Positions 1 to 7,694 of a DNA stretch of 64,000 nucleotides are shown one piece after another. The position numbers and the translations under genes were made by a program. Source of the stretch: Sphingobacterium sp. CZ-UAM (lineage in GTDB: Bacteria > Bacteroidota > Bacteroidia > Sphingobacteriales > Sphingobacteriaceae); assembly GCF_002000245.1 (NCBI RefSeq), contig NZ_MTCM01000011.1, positions 47,463 to 111,462 on the forward strand. The letters run 5' to 3'. Below the pieces are notes generated by a model. That model saw only the letters and a program-made list of their open reading frames with translations, had not been told where the DNA came from and made no database searches. Positions within the stretch are counted from its first letter, which is position 1, and each line of letters starts with the position of its first letter.

Positions 1-1
1 A

Positions 2-808
2 CTCCAGAAAAGCCATAACCGGGTTTGGTATTTTGCTGATGGTATTTATTCCATGTTTGGGGATCGCTGTCCCGCCGATGAGATTTTTAATATGTTGGCA
101 GCCTATCCTTCATTCCATACGTATATAGACGATGCACATAGTATGAGTATATTGGGGAAAAATGGAAGGGGACACATCCTCAGCAACCATACGATACACG
201 AAAGGATGATCGTTGCTTCGTCAATGGCCAAAGCTTTTGCGACAGGGGGCGGAATTTTGGTTTTTCCGAATAAGGAAATAGCGCGACGGGTGCGTGCCTG
301 TGGTGCACCATTCAACTCCTCAGGACCGCTTCAACCTGCGACCTTGGGTGCCGCAGTAGCCTCGGCAAAGATTCATCTAACAGACGAAATCGCTGTGCTT
401 CAAACCGAATTAGCGAATAGAATAAAATATGCCAATTCCTTATTTAAAGAAACTTCATTGCCCTTAATATCGAATTTTGATTCGGGTATATTCTTCGTCG
501 GAACATCAAGAGCCGAGCTGGCTTATAGTATTATGGAAAAAATGATCAAGCGTGGATTTTTGCTGAACATTGGGGTATTTCCCGCCGTATCCCAAAATCA
601 TTCCGGCATAAGATTTACAATAACTGTACTGCAGTCCTACGATCAGATTGAAAAGATGGTAAAGACACTCAACGAAGTATTTTTTGAAACGTTAATGGAA
701 CACAACTATTCGGTAGATCAGATCTATCGTGCCTTTAGGGTCGTTGCCCGCTTGGAGGATCGTCCCGCAGGTGAATTCGTTAGCGAAGATACCGTTGAAA
801 ATGAGTAG
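2..808 (+). CDS. Alpha-oxoamine synthase / AONS-type PLP enzyme, 5' truncated by window edge
   Basis: The reading frame is open from base 2, so only the C-terminal 268 residues are present; the first in-window ATG (53) is internal. The segment DDAHSMSILGKNGRG matches the D-x-A-H-S strand of the fold-type I alpha-oxoamine synthase family (8-amino-7-oxononanoate synthase, 2-amino-3-ketobutyrate CoA ligase, serine palmitoyltransferase, CqsA). SSMAKAFATGGG carries the lysine expected to bind pyridoxal phosphate. These enzymes condense an amino acid with an acyl-CoA or transfer amino groups in the cytoplasm. The protein ends with an acidic tail after the small domain. The exact substrate cannot be told from this part. 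The TetR gene downstream is convergent, so no operon partner is visible. Confidence 0.85.
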   Translation, partial: LQKSHNRVWYFADGIYSMFGDRCPADEIFNMLAAYPSFHTYIDDAHSMSILGKNGRGHILSNHTIHERMIVASSMAKAFATGGGILVFPNKEIARRVRACGAPFNSSGPLQPATLGAAVASAKIHLTDEIAVLQTELANRIKYANSLFKETSLPLISNFDSGIFFVGTSRAELAYSIMEKMIKRGFLLNIGVFPAVSQNHSGIRFTITVLQSYDQIEKMVKTLNEVFFETLMEHNYSVDQIYRAFRVVARLEDRPAGEFVSEDTVENE

Positions 809-899
809 AATTCAAGAGATTTTCGGGAAACTTGGAATTATTGGTGGCATAGATAGCTTAGATTTATGCCTATATTAACTGCTGTAATTAAAAATCTAC

Positions 900-1565
900 T
901 TATTTGGCGGGTTCTTCCACGGAGTTATAAGCCCAGCCCAAAATATTCTTAATGGAATCTTTTATCCTATTTAACCCTTCTGGCGTGGAGATATCAATCT
1001 CACAGACGGTACTTTTTGTATGTACCGAATGAAGAACAAGATAGTAAATACCGGCAACGAGAATTGTGACAACTGCCCGCAGGTCAAGATCCTTACCTTG
1101 AAGTTCCTTGTCTGCAAAAGCGAAAAACAGCGCGCTCATCTTTTCCCGTTCCTGAGAAATCTCAGACATAAGGATCGACTCTTCGCAGATCTGCCAGGCT
1201 AATATCTTTTGCATTTCGGTATTGGTCAGAAAATCTTCAAATTGATTTAGTAATAACGATTCCAAAAAACCTCTTGATCCGACCTCGGGCGCATTCCCAA
1301 AAAATTCGACGGCGTTCACGGTCGCAGAAAGCCAATAGTCTTTGCCCCTGATGTATGTTTCTACCAGGTTGTCCAATGTGCCAAAGTATAAACCAATAAG
1401 CTTACGGTCAACACCTGCCTTTTTTGAAATATTAGCGATGGTAAGTCCAGGGTAACCTTTTTCTTTGAGAACTTCTCCAACGGCAGCAATTAGCTTGCCC
1501 ATGGTCCGCTCTTTATTATTCTTTTCGCCCTGATATTGCTTTCTCGACTGTTGTTTATTGGTCAT
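900..1565 (-). CDS. TetR/AcrR family transcriptional regulator
   Basis: A 221-residue protein of normal TetR length. Residues about 18-65 form the N-terminal helix-turn-helix: a helix that starts near NKERTMGKLIAAVGEVL, then the GYPGLTIANISKKAGVDRKLIGLYFG segment, the typical TetR pattern of T-x-x-x-I-A-x-x-A-G-V followed by the Y-F recognition end. The C-terminal two thirds are helical and would be the ligand-binding and dimer domain; no specific ligand family is recognised. A lysine-rich N-terminal tail of about 17 residues precedes the HTH. It is convergent with the PLP enzyme gene and has its own AT-rich upstream region (1566-1792), with no visible divergent target. Confidence 0.85.
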   Translation of the reverse strand: MTNKQQSRKQYQGEKNNKERTMGKLIAAVGEVLKEKGYPGLTIANISKKAGVDRKLIGLYFGTLDNLVETYIRGKDYWLSATVNAVEFFGNAPEVGSRGFLESLLLNQFEDFLTNTEMQKILAWQICEESILMSEISQEREKMSALFFAFADKELQGKDLDLRAVVTILVAGIYYLVLHSVHTKSTVCEIDISTPEGLNRIKDSIKNILGWAYNSVEEPAK

Positions 1566-1792
1566 AATACTGTTTGAAACAGAAAGATTTGCGTATTAAT
1601 ATCAAAGATATAAAAAAATCAACTTAGCTTATATTTAATTAGCTAAAGTTTGTAAATTATTTAAGTATTTGGTTAGAAAAACTCTTAGACAAAGCGTTAA
1701 AATTGATTGCTCATTCCTTTTGAATGAACAAAATAAACCTGCTTATCGAAATCATATGGGACTCAGATATATTAAGAATTGACGGGCGGATC

Positions 1793-2962
1793 CTAACGCT
1801 TCTTTGCATATGTTGGTTTTTTCAGAATATTTTTAAGTTCTCCTGCTGTATAGGGCTTACACGCTGCTGGAATGATTTTAAATCCACAGGCCACACGTAG
1901 TCCATTGATATTGTGAAAACGATTGTCGTAAATATCTCTGGTATATCCCGTCAATTCAAACAGTTTTGATCGGGGCATGCCGTTTTCAAAACCGTGTTCA
2001 ATACTTTTACGCTTATAGAGATCGACGAGCTGCTTTTTGCTCAATTTGCATCGTTCAGGTGTGCTATGGGCGGGCTTTTGACCAAAAGATTGGATAAAAT
2101 GGTTCAAGCGTTGACCGGTCTTCCACGTCATTGCTCCGCTAGTTATCCCCATTTTGGCTTCCAGTTCTTTCGTCGTCGGGGTTCTGCCGAGTTCTTTTGC
2201 GAGACTGAGGTAATAATCCTTGATACTAAACCTGGTTACCGGAATTTTGGTCCCAGCGAGATAACATAGGTTGTTCCAGCCAAATTTGTCCACCAGATAC
2301 CAGACCGAAGGATAATTTTCGGGTTTAAGCCGTTTGTAATCTTTATAGTGTTTAATATGATGCTTTTTGATCAGCTGGATTACTGCTGCTTTAGCCTCGG
2401 ATTCGGTCATGGTAGTTACTCTGAAATAAGAGTGCAAGCCCGCATATTCAAGGACATCTGCCCATGTATTGACCTTGAAATGGATAAAGTAAGACTTATA
2501 ATTATAGAGGCCATTTTTATGGACACAATCCCCGACAGTTGGAGAACGATGGTGCTTGATATAAAATTTAACCAGCGAGTTTTTAAGCTTTCCAATAGAA
2601 GGTATCCGGCGGTCATTGGGGGCAAAACCAGCTGCAGCTATAAACTTGTTCCAAGTGCCAAAATATTTACGGACATTTGTTGATTTTGCCGAAAATTCCC
2701 TGCGCATGGGAATGCGGTCATTTTTTTTGTAAAAGTCATTTAGCAAGACGAGTAGCTCAGCTTTGATTTCTTCCGCTGTTTTATTGATACGGGGCTTAAG
2801 TCCTGCCGCCAGAATAAAATTGTTCCATGACCCAAAGTAGCGTCGTCCAATGGTGTTGATGTTTTCCATTTCACGACGAATAGGTGTTCTGCCGTGCTGC
2901 TTATAAAATTCTTGAACTTTCGAAAAAGCTTCTTGTATTGTCTTTTCCTCAGTAGGTCTCAA
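1793..2962 (-). CDS. Protein with six homing-endonuclease-associated repeats
   Basis: A 389-residue protein built from about six helical repeats of 50-65 residues. The first two are clear: FYKQHGRTPIRREM followed by RRYFGSWNNFILAAG, then FYKKNDRIPMRREF followed by RKYFGTWNKFIAAAG. Later repeats are more diverged (NTWADVLEYAG, FGWNNLCYLAG, LNHFIQSFG, NGLRVACG). The pattern matches the homing endonuclease associated repeat found beside HNH nucleases and thought to bind DNA. No HNH, GIY-YIG or LAGLIDADG catalytic motif is seen, so this may be a DNA-binding array without a nuclease. The start used is TTG at 2962; an in-frame stop lies 15 bases upstream and no ATG comes between. The function is unknown. 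Confidence 0.7.
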   Translation of the reverse strand: MRPTEEKTIQEAFSKVQEFYKQHGRTPIRREMENINTIGRRYFGSWNNFILAAGLKPRINKTAEEIKAELLVLLNDFYKKNDRIPMRREFSAKSTNVRKYFGTWNKFIAAAGFAPNDRRIPSIGKLKNSLVKFYIKHHRSPTVGDCVHKNGLYNYKSYFIHFKVNTWADVLEYAGLHSYFRVTTMTESEAKAAVIQLIKKHHIKHYKDYKRLKPENYPSVWYLVDKFGWNNLCYLAGTKIPVTRFSIKDYYLSLAKELGRTPTTKELEAKMGITSGAMTWKTGQRLNHFIQSFGQKPAHSTPERCKLSKKQLVDLYKRKSIEHGFENGMPRSKLFELTGYTRDIYDNRFHNINGLRVACGFKIIPAACKPYTAGELKNILKKPTYAKKR

Positions 2963-3449
2963 ATCGTATACTTTTTATTGGTTATTTACTATAATTATTT
3001 ACAATAAATATATACATTTATTTTTGAAGTTAAATGTGGGTGTTTAAAAGGCTGTATGCAATTAGGGTGCAATCACTACTTTCATGGGAAATCTACAAGT
3101 ACCTATCTAGGTATAAATTTTTCCAACCGTGTTTATAGTATAGCAATTCTGGTAAGAAATTTACCAGTCTTAATGTGCCTTGGTATAAGTTTTACCAAGC
3201 ATGTTCATAATAGGGCATTTCTCGGTAAAAAATTACCATCCGGCAAACAATAAAAGACAGGAAGGAGAAAGCTCTTAGGACAGGCATAGAAAAATGCAAA
3301 AGAGGGATCAATTTATTGGTATAGCTTCAAGTCATAAAATTCACTATATTTAATTGGTTAATAGCCAGTGTTTAGCAGCGTTCTGCTGTGTGGTACGCAT
3401 CTTTGAATATTTCCCAATTTTAATTTATTAAATAGAAAATAAAAACAAT
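2963..3449. other. Intergenic region with hairpin array (no gene)
   Basis: AT-rich intergenic region between the repeat-protein gene (transcribed leftward) and the DinB-like gene. It holds the GGTA/TACC hairpin repeat described separately. The short ORF across 3056-3253 is explained by that repeat and is not called as a gene. No convincing TAnnTTTG promoter was found for either neighbour. Confidence 0.6.
3100..3240. repeat. Two tandem ~72 bp units forming four GGTA/TACC hairpins
   Basis: Unit A starts at 3107 and unit B at 3179, 72 bases apart, and they agree at most positions for about 62 bases. Four inverted repeats with GGTA/TACC arms lie in a row: TACCTA/TAGGTA at 3100-3113 (2-base loop), CTGGTAA/TTACCAG at 3149-3167, CTTGGTA/TACCAAG at 3179-3199, and GGTAA/TTACC at 3224-3237. 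The arms vary in sequence but keep pairing, which suggests that structure is what is kept. It could be a repetitive extragenic palindrome cluster or a decayed miniature element. Confidence 0.65.
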
Positions 3450-3950
3450 ATGAGTCTAAAAACATCTATTACAAACAGTGTTGATTATAACATTTGGGTC
3501 ATCGAACAGTTAGTTGCGTGGCTGAGGGGCTACCCTGAGGAATTGTTACAAACAGAATGTCCGTCGAGTTTCAGTAGTATTGCAAAAACGCTCAAACACA
3601 TTAGCGATACACAATTGTATTGGTCATCGATGATCAGGGGGACGGCGACACCAAGCTTTGATTATATCGCTACATCGGTGGATGTTGAAACAGAAATGAA
3701 CAACATCGTTAATGAAGCCAAACTTTTAGCTGCCTATGTAAAGGAAAATACTGAAGCGATGAATGAACCTCATCTCATCGAATCACAATGGTTCTCTTCT
3801 AATTTTCCCAAGTATGAATACCTCCAGCATTTGATTATCCATACAACGTATCACCGCGGTCAGATAGTCACCATAGGGCATCATGTAGGTGTTCTGAAAG
3901 CGCCTATGCTGGACTATAATTTTTGGAATGTGATGCGGCAGCAGAAATAA
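3450..3950 (+). CDS. DinB / YfiT-like four-helix putative metalloprotein
   Basis: A 166-residue protein with the layout of the DinB superfamily, a four-helix bundle with a three-histidine metal site. The likely ligands are H50 (in TLKHISDTQLYW) and H131 and H135 (in HTTYHRGQ), the last being the characteristic H-x-x-x-H-R-G-Q end of the family. Members include thiol-dependent S-transferases and many stress proteins of unknown activity. It is cytoplasmic, with no signal peptide. It stands alone on the plus strand; the closest upstream feature is the hairpin array. The substrate is unknown. Confidence 0.85.
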   Translation: MSLKTSITNSVDYNIWVIEQLVAWLRGYPEELLQTECPSSFSSIAKTLKHISDTQLYWSSMIRGTATPSFDYIATSVDVETEMNNIVNEAKLLAAYVKENTEAMNEPHLIESQWFSSNFPKYEYLQHLIIHTTYHRGQIVTIGHHVGVLKAPMLDYNFWNVMRQQK

Positions 3951-4492
3951 CATTAAGGCAACTTTGGATCATTAACGCTTGTCATGAAACTAAAAGATAT
4001 AAATAACAGATACATTGGAAATTGGAAAGGTAATCATAGGTTGATTCTAAGTTGGCAGCCCGATTCGGATTTCGATTCTGATTCTTTGTTCATCAATAGT
4101 AAAAGCTAGTTTATCGTACATAAAAGAGTAATGATTGGTTATTAAAGCAAAAGACACGCCCTGGGACGCTGTTCTGATGGGTAGCGTGGCGTGTACTGTT
4201 GATGCAACTATAAGCACCTGCTCAATGGGGCGTTAACAGCATTGATGGGTACACTTGTTAGCTTCCTATTGAGTAGAGTCCTGAATAGGATCTTCAGGCG
4301 AAAGTGAACAGTGCGCATCTACTTTAGGTGCCCATTTTGAAGGATAATTGGTATTTATACGTTGGATATGTATTTATACTTTTTTATAGCTTGCTGGATA
4401 CGGGTATTATTTGCGCTATGCTGGAATGGCATAAAGTTTGGATTTAAACTCTTGGTTTTAATAAAATTTAGATTAACATATACACACGAACT
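3951..4492. other. Intergenic region with remnant ORF and one strong inverted repeat
   Basis: 542 bases between the DinB-like gene and the small lipoprotein gene. The first part holds the remnant ORF at 3984-4109. At 4154-4194 an interrupted hairpin pairs ACACGCC with GGCGTGT and inside it ACGCT with AGCGT; it has no T-tract, so it is not a standard terminator. The remainder is plain AT-rich sequence where I see nothing further. Confidence 0.5.
3984..4109 (+). pseudogene. Possible 5' remnant of a DUF1579-like beta-barrel gene
   Basis: A 41-codon frame starts with ATG 34 bases after the DinB-like gene. The part IGNWKGNHRLILSW resembles the first strand of small DUF1579-type barrel proteins (G-x-W-x-G-x-x-x-L), and the frame then stops after a short acidic run. 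No continuation is visible in the other plus frames. It is either a decayed gene start or a chance ORF. Confidence 0.3.
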
Positions 4493-4888
4493 ATGAGAAA
4501 ATTTATTCAAACATTGGGTTTAGGCATGCTTATTTTGACAACTGTAATTGGTTTTACTTCATGTAGCAAAGATGATGATCCTGCAGACAACAACCTTTTT
4601 ATTGGTAAATACGAAGGGAAAATCGCATTTGACGACCTAAAGGACAACAGTAAGGATGTAGCTTCTGCTGACGGTACGGTTACCGTAACGAAAACAGGCA
4701 ATACTTATAACTTTGCTTTTGGCAATAGTATTCCCAATCTCAATGGCGTTGACTTTGAAGAGAAAGACAATGTGTTGATTAATATTGGCTCGGCCGGTAC
4801 GGGCGTGATCCGTATTGATGCGGGTAAATTAACCATCGGTTATACCAAAGATGACCAGGTCTGGACAGCTGATTGTCAACGTAAATAA
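4493..4888 (+). CDS. Small lipoprotein of unknown function
   Basis: 131 residues. Residues 1-25 are a signal peptide ending in the lipobox GFTSC, followed by SKDDDPADNN, which is the usual acidic linker of surface or periplasmic Bacteroidota lipoproteins. The mature part (about residues 35-131) alternates short hydrophobic strands with glycines (GKYEGKIAF, GTVTVTKTGNTYNFAFG, GVIRIDAGKLTIGY) and should fold as a small beta-sandwich or barrel. No known catalytic motif is seen. It is monocistronic: it follows a gene-poor stretch and is closed by a terminator at 4915-4942. Confidence 0.75.
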   Translation: MRKFIQTLGLGMLILTTVIGFTSCSKDDDPADNNLFIGKYEGKIAFDDLKDNSKDVASADGTVTVTKTGNTYNFAFGNSIPNLNGVDFEEKDNVLINIGSAGTGVIRIDAGKLTIGYTKDDQVWTADCQRK

Positions 4889-4914
4889 CAGTAACATTTA
4901 GTATATTTTTTATG

Positions 4915-4942
4915 AGCCATTTCTATCAAGGAATGGCTTTTT
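4915..4942 (+). terminator. Rho-independent terminator of the small lipoprotein gene
   Basis: AGCCATT at 4915-4921 pairs with AATGGCT at 4932-4938 and is followed by TTTT. It lies 27 bases after the lipoprotein stop codon. Confidence 0.75.
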
Positions 4943-4944
4943 GG

Positions 4945-4980
4945 TAAAAAAACGGCCTGCGCTAATCAAAGTGCAGGCCG
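4945..4980 (-). terminator. Rho-independent terminator of gldLM
   Basis: On the minus strand CGGCCTGC (4980-4973) pairs with GCAGGCCG (4960-4953), followed by a run of seven T (complement of 4946-4952). It lies 27 bases beyond the gldM stop and so closes the gldL-gldM transcript; no gldN follows. Confidence 0.85.
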
Positions 4981-5007
4981 AATGTATATATAGTAGGGGT
5001 GATTTTT

Positions 5008-6543
5008 CTAATTTGCTGTTAGCGCGACAGCATTGAGCTGTCTTGCTGTTCCATCTGGTCCCACGGCAACGATATTGTCAAAAATAACCCGAGTACCCGG
5101 AACGATGCCATTTAAGGCCGATGACATGCTGGAGCTCAGCTGTCCGCCCGAAGTGGACAGCACGATCGCATCGGCACGTGGCTTGGCCAAGATCATGGTA
5201 AACTTGGTCACCCTGAAAGAAGCATCAAAGTCAAAATTGTCCAGTTTGGCAAATAAAGCATTCTGTGCCTTGAGCGCTACAGTGGCCATGGATCCGCCAG
5301 TTTTGCCAGCAAATTTGGCAATCGGATCAGGGATTCTTTTGACACGGAATTCGGTCGAACTCAAGGTCTGTGTTTTGCCCGGTGCGACTTCGGCCGAGAC
5401 GGAGATACGGGCTGTGCCCGGTGAACTGACACGCACATTATATTTTCCGCCACCTGCACTGGATATGCTTCCACCGCTCATGCTTACCCGGATTTTATCC
5501 GTAGGCGTTCCCGGAGCAGAAACGGAGATGGGATTATTGACCCCGATATACAGTACATTCATTTTATCCGGGGATACCACCGCCGAAGGCCGTGCCACCT
5601 GGTAGGTCTGCTGTGGCGTCCGGTATTCTTTAAAGGTGCCATCGGTCTGTTTGACCCGGATCACGCCGGTCCAGCTAAAAATTCCCTCCCGGCTGGTCGG
5701 TACGCTGTACACCCCTTTGCCATCTACGATCTGTAACGCAGAGCCGTTGACCGAAATGGCTGGCTGGGATTTTGAATCGGATGCCGTCAAAAAGACTTCA
5801 GCTTTGTAGGGCTGCCCCTGTACCAAATAGGAGGTAGGTGCAACAGCTACTGCAGCAAATTTGTCCAGATTGACTACTGCCTGATCCATTTTGCCCAGGA
5901 TAATCTTGACGACATCAGACTCCGCGTTCTGTGCGTCGGTCTGGATCTTGGTCAGAATGGTCATCGCTGCGGTCAATGGCGTGCCACTGCCAAAATTGAT
6001 TTCTTCCCAGGTTTTTTTTCCGTTCACCGATTTCTCCGGATTTTTGGCTTCCAATGAAAAAGATACCAATTTCTGCTCTTCAGGGGTAAGTAATGCCAAT
6101 AATTTGGTACGGGTCTCATTGATTTTGTCTTTCAGGAGCGTTCCTTTTTTCTCGTTAATCATAAGATTGGGTGAGATATCCTCATTTTCCCGTTTCACGA
6201 GATCGCCCTTCTCCTCATCATAGCCGCCGCCCTGTTTGACAAATTCTTCTTTAAGGGAAACAATATATTTATCCAGTTCGCCAATAATGGCCTGTGCCTT
6301 TTTCGCCTTATCGTAGATCGGTTTGGCACGTGCCGGCTCTTCTTTTAATTTGGTATGTTCAAATGCTGCGAACAGCTGTTGTACAGCCGTGTTGACATTG
6401 GTCTTGGATGTCTCGAGACTATTGTTGATATTTTTGAATGCGTCCAAGATAGAATCCGGTACATTGAGTGCCAGTAAAGCAAGCAGTACCAGATAGAGGA
6501 TGCCGATCATCCGCTGTCTTGGCGTTTCTCTTCCTAAAGCCAT
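5008..6543 (-). CDS. gldM: GldM, periplasmic shaft of the type IX secretion / gliding motor
   Basis: 511 residues, the usual GldM/PorM length. The N-terminus MALGRETPRQRM leads into one membrane helix (about 12-33, ILYLVLLALLALNV); R9 sits where GldM carries its conserved arginine. A long helical periplasmic part follows (about 35-210), then beta domains rich in Gly and Ser. With GldL, GldM forms the inner-membrane proton-driven motor whose periplasmic dimer reaches the GldK-GldN ring in type IX secretion. It lies 30 bases after gldL. The normal partners gldK (upstream) and gldN (downstream) are absent, and a terminator closes the unit. This copy may therefore be a second, orphan motor. Confidence 0.93.
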   Translation of the reverse strand: MALGRETPRQRMIGILYLVLLALLALNVPDSILDAFKNINNSLETSKTNVNTAVQQLFAAFEHTKLKEEPARAKPIYDKAKKAQAIIGELDKYIVSLKEEFVKQGGGYDEEKGDLVKRENEDISPNLMINEKKGTLLKDKINETRTKLLALLTPEEQKLVSFSLEAKNPEKSVNGKKTWEEINFGSGTPLTAAMTILTKIQTDAQNAESDVVKIILGKMDQAVVNLDKFAAVAVAPTSYLVQGQPYKAEVFLTASDSKSQPAISVNGSALQIVDGKGVYSVPTSREGIFSWTGVIRVKQTDGTFKEYRTPQQTYQVARPSAVVSPDKMNVLYIGVNNPISVSAPGTPTDKIRVSMSGGSISSAGGGKYNVRVSSPGTARISVSAEVAPGKTQTLSSTEFRVKRIPDPIAKFAGKTGGSMATVALKAQNALFAKLDNFDFDASFRVTKFTMILAKPRADAIVLSTSGGQLSSSMSSALNGIVPGTRVIFDNIVAVGPDGTARQLNAVALTAN

Positions 6544-6573
6544 TTTTTCTGATTTAAGTAATACAAGGGTAAA

Positions 6574-7386
6574 TTATACACGTGGCTGGTTCATGGCACT
6601 CAGCATATTGCCATAGATGGCATTTAATGCATTCAGATTTTTCGCCAGTTTGCCCACTTCTTCTTTAAATGCTTTGGAGTCATCCAGTGATTCGTTGAAG
6701 TTTTGCATGGTATAGCTTAAGTTCTCGTAAAACTTATTCATCGATTGCAGGTGAGATGCAGAGTCACGTAATTCGCGCTCATACATGGCATTGAGTTGAC
6801 CAAGGTTGCTCGTCAGGTTTTTGACCTGGTCGTGGTAGTTTGCGGTATCACCGGAGGTATTGGACATGGCCACGAGATTTTCCGATGCTTTTTCAAAAGC
6901 AAGGCTTAAGTGATCAAATTTTGAGGTCGCTGTGCGCAGTTTCTGTGTAAATTCATCGGTTGCCAGCGACACATCGGAGAGTTTATTGATGGCGGATACT
7001 TTTTCACTGAAATCGCGTAATCCACGGCCCAGGCTTTCGATACTTGCCGGTTCGATATGGGCGTCGGCAAACATTTTGTCAAGTGCTGCTGTTGCGGACG
7101 GACCTGCAGGCTGTGCCACAACTGCTTTGCCACGAACAGGCAATTCGCCATTAAAATTATCATCCAGTTCAGGATACACCCGTGTCCAGTCGGGTTCAGG
7201 TGCCGGAGGATTGAAACCCATCAGAAAGAAAAGCAGCGCCTCTACACCGAGCCCGATCCCGATCATATAATTGGCTGTGCTGCCGCCGATATGGAGGATC
7301 TTGAACAGCACCCCAATGATGACGATACTTGCGCCCCAGGATATGGCCACATTCAGCCATCTTGAATTGTCTTTTTTCTTGCTCAT
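6574..7386 (-). CDS. gldL: GldL, inner-membrane proton channel subunit of the T9SS motor
   Basis: 270 residues. Two N-terminal membrane helices are visible: about 11-31 (LNVAISWGASIVIIGVLFKI) and about 40-58 (MIGIGLGVEALLFFLMGF). Glu49 lies in the second helix at the place of the acidic residue known to be needed for proton flow in GldL; Lys29 and His32 are also positioned as in the family. The rest is a cytoplasmic, coiled-coil-like tail (about 100-265, many Leu/Asn/Ser heptads). It is the first gene of a two-gene unit with gldM. The region upstream holds no gldK but a divergent phosphodiesterase gene. Confidence 0.93.
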   Translation of the reverse strand: MSKKKDNSRWLNVAISWGASIVIIGVLFKILHIGGSTANYMIGIGLGVEALLFFLMGFNPPAPEPDWTRVYPELDDNFNGELPVRGKAVVAQPAGPSATAALDKMFADAHIEPASIESLGRGLRDFSEKVSAINKLSDVSLATDEFTQKLRTATSKFDHLSLAFEKASENLVAMSNTSGDTANYHDQVKNLTSNLGQLNAMYERELRDSASHLQSMNKFYENLSYTMQNFNESLDDSKAFKEEVGKLAKNLNALNAIYGNMLSAMNQPRV

Positions 7387-7694
7387 AGTTTTGTATATAT
7401 GTTTTTGGTTTAATTTTTCTTGGATAGTTTTATTTTTTTGTTTGATTTCATCTGTATAAAACGGATTTGTCTATTTAATAGTATATCATATCGACGATAA
7501 TCATCGATTTAGTGTTGATTGTGCAATAGTCCACCCTATTTCAAAAAATATACCAAAGATTCTGGCTTATCTAAGTTTTCTTTGTTTCTTAGAACCATTA
7601 TTTAAGTAGAATAAGCGTTTATCAAAATAGAGTAAACGTTCTTCCGCCTTGCTGGTTATAGTTTATAATAATTCGCTATAGAACCTGCGAAAGA
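7387..7694. other. Intergenic region between divergent gldL and EEP genes
   Basis: 308 AT-rich bases that must hold promoters for both directions. A near-perfect dyad (CGA-GAT / ATC-TCG) lies at 7492-7506. No clear TAnnTTTG plus TTTG pair was found for gldL. Confidence 0.4.

Noticed and set aside
3056..3253. 65-codon ORF with repeated LGI-F residues
   Set aside because: The repetition comes from the 72-base hairpin units; no signal or known domain, so it is treated as a repeat rather than a protein.
5033..5605. 190-codon plus-strand ORF
   Set aside because: Shadow of gldM, which is certain on the minus strand.
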